Shown here: piece after piece, positions 60,573-64,000 of the stretch
Numbering within the stretch: the stretch's first letter is position 1
Layout of the letters: each line of letters starts with the position of its first letter
Origin: Limnobacter humi
GTDB lineage: Bacteria; Pseudomonadota; Gammaproteobacteria; Burkholderiales; Burkholderiaceae_B
Direction: 5' to 3'
Assembly (NCBI RefSeq): GCF_024518835.1
Contig: NZ_JANIGO010000001.1
Coordinates: forward strand, 806,001-870,000
Length of the DNA: 64,000 bases
Notes under the pieces: model-generated
Told to the model about the DNA's origin: nothing
Database searches by the model: none
Seen by the model: the letters and a program-made list of their open reading frames with translations, nothing else
Position numbers and translations under genes: made by a program

Positions 60573-62515
60573 GAAAAATATATCTGCTGATATTGGCCTT
60601 TCTTGTCGTCGCGCTAAGCAGTTGCGCTGCATCGAAAGCCTATCGTGAAGGCAATCAGTTACTCAAATCCGGTGATTCCATCTCTGGCTTGGGCAAACTT
60701 GAGGAGGCCATGTTGAAAGACCCGATGAATGCCGAGTACCGGGCGACGTATTTTCGGCAAAAGGAAGGTTTGATCAACCGGATATTGGCACGAGCAGAAA
60801 ACAAAGCCAGCCTTGGCGCATTGGACGATGCACGAATAGACTTCAAGAAGGTACTGATCATCGACTCCGGAAATGTGAGGGCAAGCCGAGGTCTGGAGCA
60901 GCTGGACAGCGCGGTAAAGGCGGAACGCCTGGCTGACGAAACTACCGAATATTTACAACAAAAAAAATTTGCGGATGCCTTGTCGAGCTTGTCGCAAGCC
61001 ATTGCACTGCAACCTGGCAATTCACGTCTTATGGCCTTGAAAGACGAGGTGGAGCAGCATATGGGTATTAAGCCCAAAAATGCAGCCACTGAGCTGGGGG
61101 CCCAGTTCAAAAAAGAGATTTCATTCAGCTTCCGGGATGCTCCGATCTCGGCTGTTTTTGACGCACTGGTGCATGCTACAGGCATCAACTTTATTTTCGA
61201 CAAGGATGTTCGGGTAGATACTCACATCTCCATGAGTATTAAGCAAAAACCCATGCAGGATGTATTAAGGGTGGTTTTGTCAATGAATCAGCTCAATCAC
61301 CGCGTGTTGGATGAAAGCACCATATTGATCTATCCAAATACCGTCGCGAAGGCTGATGAATATCAAGAGCTGATTATTCGAAATTTTTACCTGAGCCACT
61401 CAAATGTTCAACAAACAGCCAACATGCTGAAAGCCATGGTGAAAGCCAAGGATCTTTTTGTTGACGAGCGGTTGAACCTGATTGTGATGAAAGATACCCG
61501 TGACACCATTAATCTTGCTGAGCAGTTGATTGCTACTCAGGATCTACCTGAACCAGAAGTGATGCTGGAATTGGAGGTGTTGGAAATTGCAAGCAATAAG
61601 ATGCGCGACTTGGGCATTCGTTGGCCAGACCAAATCTCTGGTTCAGTCACAGGTTCAGCGGGTGTTCGCGGTGAGTTAACCTACGATGAATTTAGAAATC
61701 CATCCAAGGGATTGGTCACAGTTCAAGTAAACAACCCTCTTATTACGGCTACTTTACGCCAACTGGATGGTGACGCAAGCTTGCTGGCCAACCCTCGTAT
61801 TCGCATTAAAAACAGAGCCAAGGCAAACATTCTGATTGGGGAACGAGTCCCAGTAGTCACCACAACCACCACAGCCAACGTTGGTACCAGTGAATCTGTG
61901 AATTATCTGGATGTGGGCTTGAAGTTAAACCTTGAGCCTGTAATTTCTCTGGACCAGCAAGTGTCCATGAATGTGAATTTGGAAGTATCCAATATTCTGG
62001 AAACCATTACTCGTACATCTGGGTTACAAACATACCGTTTGGGTACCCGCAACGCATCTACTGTATTGAGGGTGAAAGATGGTGAAACACAAATCCTCGC
62101 TGGCCTCATTCAACAGGATGAGCGAAATTCTGCACAACGTGTACCCTTTTTGGGCGATTTTCCACTTTTGGGTCGACTCTTTTCCAGCACTTCTGAAAAT
62201 GGTGTGAAGACTGAAATTGTACTGTTGATCACACCCCGGATTATTCGAAATATTCCGCTTCCGACCAGTGGTAAAAGCGAGATTTTGTCGGGTACTCAGA
62301 ATTCACTGGGGGCGGCACCCATACAGCTAAGATCCCTGTCTGCATCGACTTCCAACAGTCCTGAGACATCCGCTATTTCTCAATTCGGCCTAAACCCTGA
62401 GGTACAGCGAAGCGAAACTATTGACTCAATGTCGATGCCTAACTCAACGCAGCCTGGACCACCCGCTGTGGACCAAAGTATTTTTATTCCGCCAATGCCC
62501 GGAGTTAAACCGTGA
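60569..62515 (+). CDS. gspD: Lipoprotein secretin GspD-like with TPR region
   Basis: A 648-residue outer-membrane channel. Lipoprotein signal (LAFLVVALSSC), TPR-like helices (about 25-175), a secretin/TonB N0-type domain (ISFSFRDAPISAVFDALVHATG), an N1 domain, and the secretin domain (VPVVTTTTTANVG, VLRVKDGETQILAGLIQQDE, GDFPLLGRLFSS, EIVLLITPRII). The N-terminal TPR and lipidation are more like MSHA/PilQ-type or system-X secretins than classical GspD. It starts GTG, overlapping the previous stop. Confidence 0.9.
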   Translation: MRKIYLLILAFLVVALSSCAASKAYREGNQLLKSGDSISGLGKLEEAMLKDPMNAEYRATYFRQKEGLINRILARAENKASLGALDDARIDFKKVLIIDSGNVRASRGLEQLDSAVKAERLADETTEYLQQKKFADALSSLSQAIALQPGNSRLMALKDEVEQHMGIKPKNAATELGAQFKKEISFSFRDAPISAVFDALVHATGINFIFDKDVRVDTHISMSIKQKPMQDVLRVVLSMNQLNHRVLDESTILIYPNTVAKADEYQELIIRNFYLSHSNVQQTANMLKAMVKAKDLFVDERLNLIVMKDTRDTINLAEQLIATQDLPEPEVMLELEVLEIASNKMRDLGIRWPDQISGSVTGSAGVRGELTYDEFRNPSKGLVTVQVNNPLITATLRQLDGDASLLANPRIRIKNRAKANILIGERVPVVTTTTTANVGTSESVNYLDVGLKLNLEPVISLDQQVSMNVNLEVSNILETITRTSGLQTYRLGTRNASTVLRVKDGETQILAGLIQQDERNSAQRVPFLGDFPLLGRLFSSTSENGVKTEIVLLITPRIIRNIPLPTSGKSEILSGTQNSLGAAPIQLRSLSASTSNSPETSAISQFGLNPEVQRSETIDSMSMPNSTQPGPPAVDQSIFIPPMPGVKP

Positions 62516-62988
62516 ATGTTGCGCATCAATCAGGTTTTACACTCATCGAATTGTTGGTTGTGGTCGTGATTATAGGTGTACTTGCATCTGTGGGTTTGCC
62601 ATTGTCTGAGTTGGCTTCCAAACGCGCAAAAGAAGAGGAGCTTCGTGCCGCACTTCGCCAAATTCGTACAGCCTTGGATGCCTATAAAAAAGCTTCTGAC
62701 GAAAACCGGATTGAACGTGCTGCAGATGCCACTGGATACCCAGGCGATTTAGCAAATCTTGTTGATGGTGTGGTATCCATCAATAACCCTGACAAACGTT
62801 TAATTTACTTTTTACGTCGAATTCCACGTGATCCCTTTGCGGATACCAAAACTTCAGCCATTGATTCATGGGCTTTACGGAGTTATGAAAGCCCGCCTGA
62901 TGCACCCAAACCAGGCAGAGATGTATTTGATGTGTATTCGAAGTCAACCGGTATTGGTCTGAATGGAATTCCTTACAAGGACTGGTGA
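62512..62988 (+). CDS. Pseudopilin, GspG-like (second)
   Basis: A 158-residue protein with prepilin motif QSG then FTLIELLVVVVIIGVLA, including Glu5. The globular part (RIERAADATGYPGDLANLVDG, RIPRDPFADTK) resembles GspG. It starts GTG, overlapping the gspD stop by four bases. Confidence 0.85.
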   Translation: MNVAHQSGFTLIELLVVVVIIGVLASVGLPLSELASKRAKEEELRAALRQIRTALDAYKKASDENRIERAADATGYPGDLANLVDGVVSINNPDKRLIYFLRRIPRDPFADTKTSAIDSWALRSYESPPDAPKPGRDVFDVYSKSTGIGLNGIPYKDW

Positions 62989-63377
62989 TGGGAACTCAAC
63001 GGTTGAATTGTGGATTCACATTGATTGAATTGTTGGTCGTGTTGGCGATTCTGGCAACACTGCTGACAATTGCTGTGCCGCGCTATTTCAACAGCATTGA
63101 TCAATCCAAGGAAGCGGCACTCAAGCAAAATCTCTTGGTTATGCGAGATGCCATAGACAAGTTTCATTCCGATCATGGTCAATACCCCAATAGCCTTCAG
63201 TCACTGGCAAAAGGCCGCTATATCCGCTTTGTTCCTGAAGATCCATTGACCAAATCGAAAGACACTTGGGTATTGATCAAGCCAGCTGATGAAGACTCTG
63301 ATGCGAATTCGATCTACGATGTTCGCAGCGGCGCACCCGGAAAATCGCGTGATGGGACATCGTATGCAACCTGGTGA
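62988..63377 (+). CDS. Pseudopilin, GspG-like (third)
   Basis: A 129-residue protein. Prepilin motif NCG then FTLIELLVVLAILATLL with Glu5; globular part HGQYPNSLQSLAKG and FVPEDPLTKSKDTW. It overlaps the previous stop by one base (TGATG). Confidence 0.85.
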   Translation: MGTQRLNCGFTLIELLVVLAILATLLTIAVPRYFNSIDQSKEAALKQNLLVMRDAIDKFHSDHGQYPNSLQSLAKGRYIRFVPEDPLTKSKDTWVLIKPADEDSDANSIYDVRSGAPGKSRDGTSYATW

Positions 63378-63831
63378 AAAAAGTTTTGTTCAACAAACAG
63401 GTTTTACATACCTCATGTTGCTTTTTTCGTTGATTGCTTTCGGAATCGGCCTGGGTGCTACAGGCTTAATTTGGAGCACAGAATCCAGATTAGCAAAGGA
63501 GCGGGAACTGAATTTTATCGGCAACGCTTTTGTGGCGGCGATTGGAAGCTATTACAACGCTACGCCTGGTGAAGTGAAAAGCTTTCCATCTAGCCTAGAC
63601 GAATTAACCGAAGACCGACGTTTTTTGTTCATCAAACGACACATTCGGAAAATGTATGCCAACCCGCTAACGGGATCTCAAGACTGGAAATTGATATTGA
63701 CGCAGGACGGCAAAATTCAGGGTGTATCAACCGTCCTGCGCCGAGATGATTTTGAGAAGCAGATGACGTATGTGTTCACACCTCAGATCACACATCAATA
63801 TTGCTCGCCTTCAATGCATTGCTCTCAATAA
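63364..63831 (+). CDS. Minor pseudopilin-like protein lacking Glu5
   Basis: A protein of about 155 residues. The prepilin-type start is QTG then [17 protein letters not shown]: the +1 Phe is kept but position 5 is Met, not Glu. Only tip pseudopilins of the GspK type usually lack Glu5. The body ([32 protein letters not shown]) is pseudopilin-like. The ATG at 63364 lies inside the end of the previous gene, with one at 63352 as alternative. Its last 44 bases overlap the convergent gyrB end. Confidence 0.75.
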   Translation: MQPGEKSFVQQTGFTYLMLLFSLIAFGIGLGATGLIWSTESRLAKERELNFIGNAFVAAIGSYYNATPGEVKSFPSSLDELTEDRRFLFIKRHIRKMYANPLTGSQDWKLILTQDGKIQGVSTVLRRDDFEKQMTYVFTPQITHQYCSPSMHCSQ

Positions 63832-64000
63832 ATGCCCTGCGCGGCTCCACTTCATCGCCCATCAGCGTCGTGAAAATCTGGTCAGCGGCAATCGCATCTT
63901 CAATTTGCACACGCAGCAAACGGCGCACAGTGGGGTCCATGGTGGTTTCCCACAACTGCGACGGGTTCATTTCACCCAAGCCTTTGTAGCGTTGTTTGCT
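63788..64000 (-). CDS. gyrB: DNA gyrase subunit B, C-terminal end (runs off the right edge)
   Basis: The last 70 codons of Gyr[23 protein letters not shown], then [20 protein letters not shown] and the end ALKASNIDV. This is the TOPRIM-C/GyrB_C region, distinctive from ParE by the [15 protein letters not shown] pattern. The gene continues beyond the window. Confidence 0.95.
   Translation of the reverse strand, partial: SKQRYKGLGEMNPSQLWETTMDPTVRRLLRVQIEDAIAADQIFTTLMGDEVEPRRAFIESNALKASNIDV

Overview
The window looks like chromosome from a Burkholderiales-type betaproteobacterium with mid-50s GC. This is inferred from gene order (def-fmt-htpX-rsmB-DUF4390-ntrYX-trkAH), a DUF3567 gene, a type-2 leuA beside an Lrp regulator, and a GspG/F/E/D locus of the kind called secretion system X in this order. 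A Limnobacter-like organism would fit, but the sequence alone does not prove the genus. Both ends cut genes: ccoN at the left, gyrB at the right. I saw no rRNA, tRNA or CRISPR.

Layout. 1-4.3 kb (minus): cbb3 oxidase start (ccoN), assembly genes ccoS and ccoI, a His-rich CDF metal exporter and a DUF3567 protein; two FNR/ANR-type boxes sit before ccoN and ccoI. 4.3-15 kb (minus): housekeeping run def, fmt, htpX, rsmB, DUF4390, ntrY, a short NtrX, trkA, trkH and a P-loop-less COG0523 relative. 15-19 kb (plus): dprA and topB. 19-26.2 kb (minus): stand-alone MnmC oxidoreductase domain, CHASE hybrid kinase, metallo-hydrolase, SDR, alpha/beta hydrolase, and a cytochrome P460 lipoprotein. 26.4-30.6 kb (plus): Tat-exported PhoX and PhoD phosphatases and an acyltransferase. 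30.6-32.8 kb (minus): PCu(A)C copper chaperone, DUF4197, patatin lipoprotein. 33-37.4 kb (plus): two-subunit NAD-dependent formate dehydrogenase with Cys ligand. 37.5-43 kb: a large unknown membrane protein, lrp/leuA, rnk, a thioredoxin-like protein.

43-55 kb is accessory. It holds an M23 peptidase overlapping a lipoprotein gene; a PIN/ImmA-IrrE two-gene module with a perfect palindrome at its promoter; and a polymorphic-toxin locus. That locus has a Sec-exported SpvB/FG-GAP protein, a Sec-exported RHS/YD protein with a variable C-terminus, a small two-helix membrane protein (probable immunity), and then an orphan RHS tip carrying a different C-terminal domain followed by an AT-rich probable immunity gene. 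An 815-bp near-identical direct repeat joins the full-length and orphan RHS.

55-63.8 kb (plus) is a compact T2SS/type IV pilus-like operon: pseudopilin, GspF, GspE, four PilM/N/O/P- or GspL/M/C-like inner-membrane proteins, secretin, and three more pseudopilins, the last lacking Glu5. It ends overlapping the 3' end of gyrB. The divergent pairing of a Sec-exported toxin locus with a secretin/pseudopilus operon is the most interesting feature: it suggests, but does not prove, that the RHS/SpvB pair is cargo of this secretion system.
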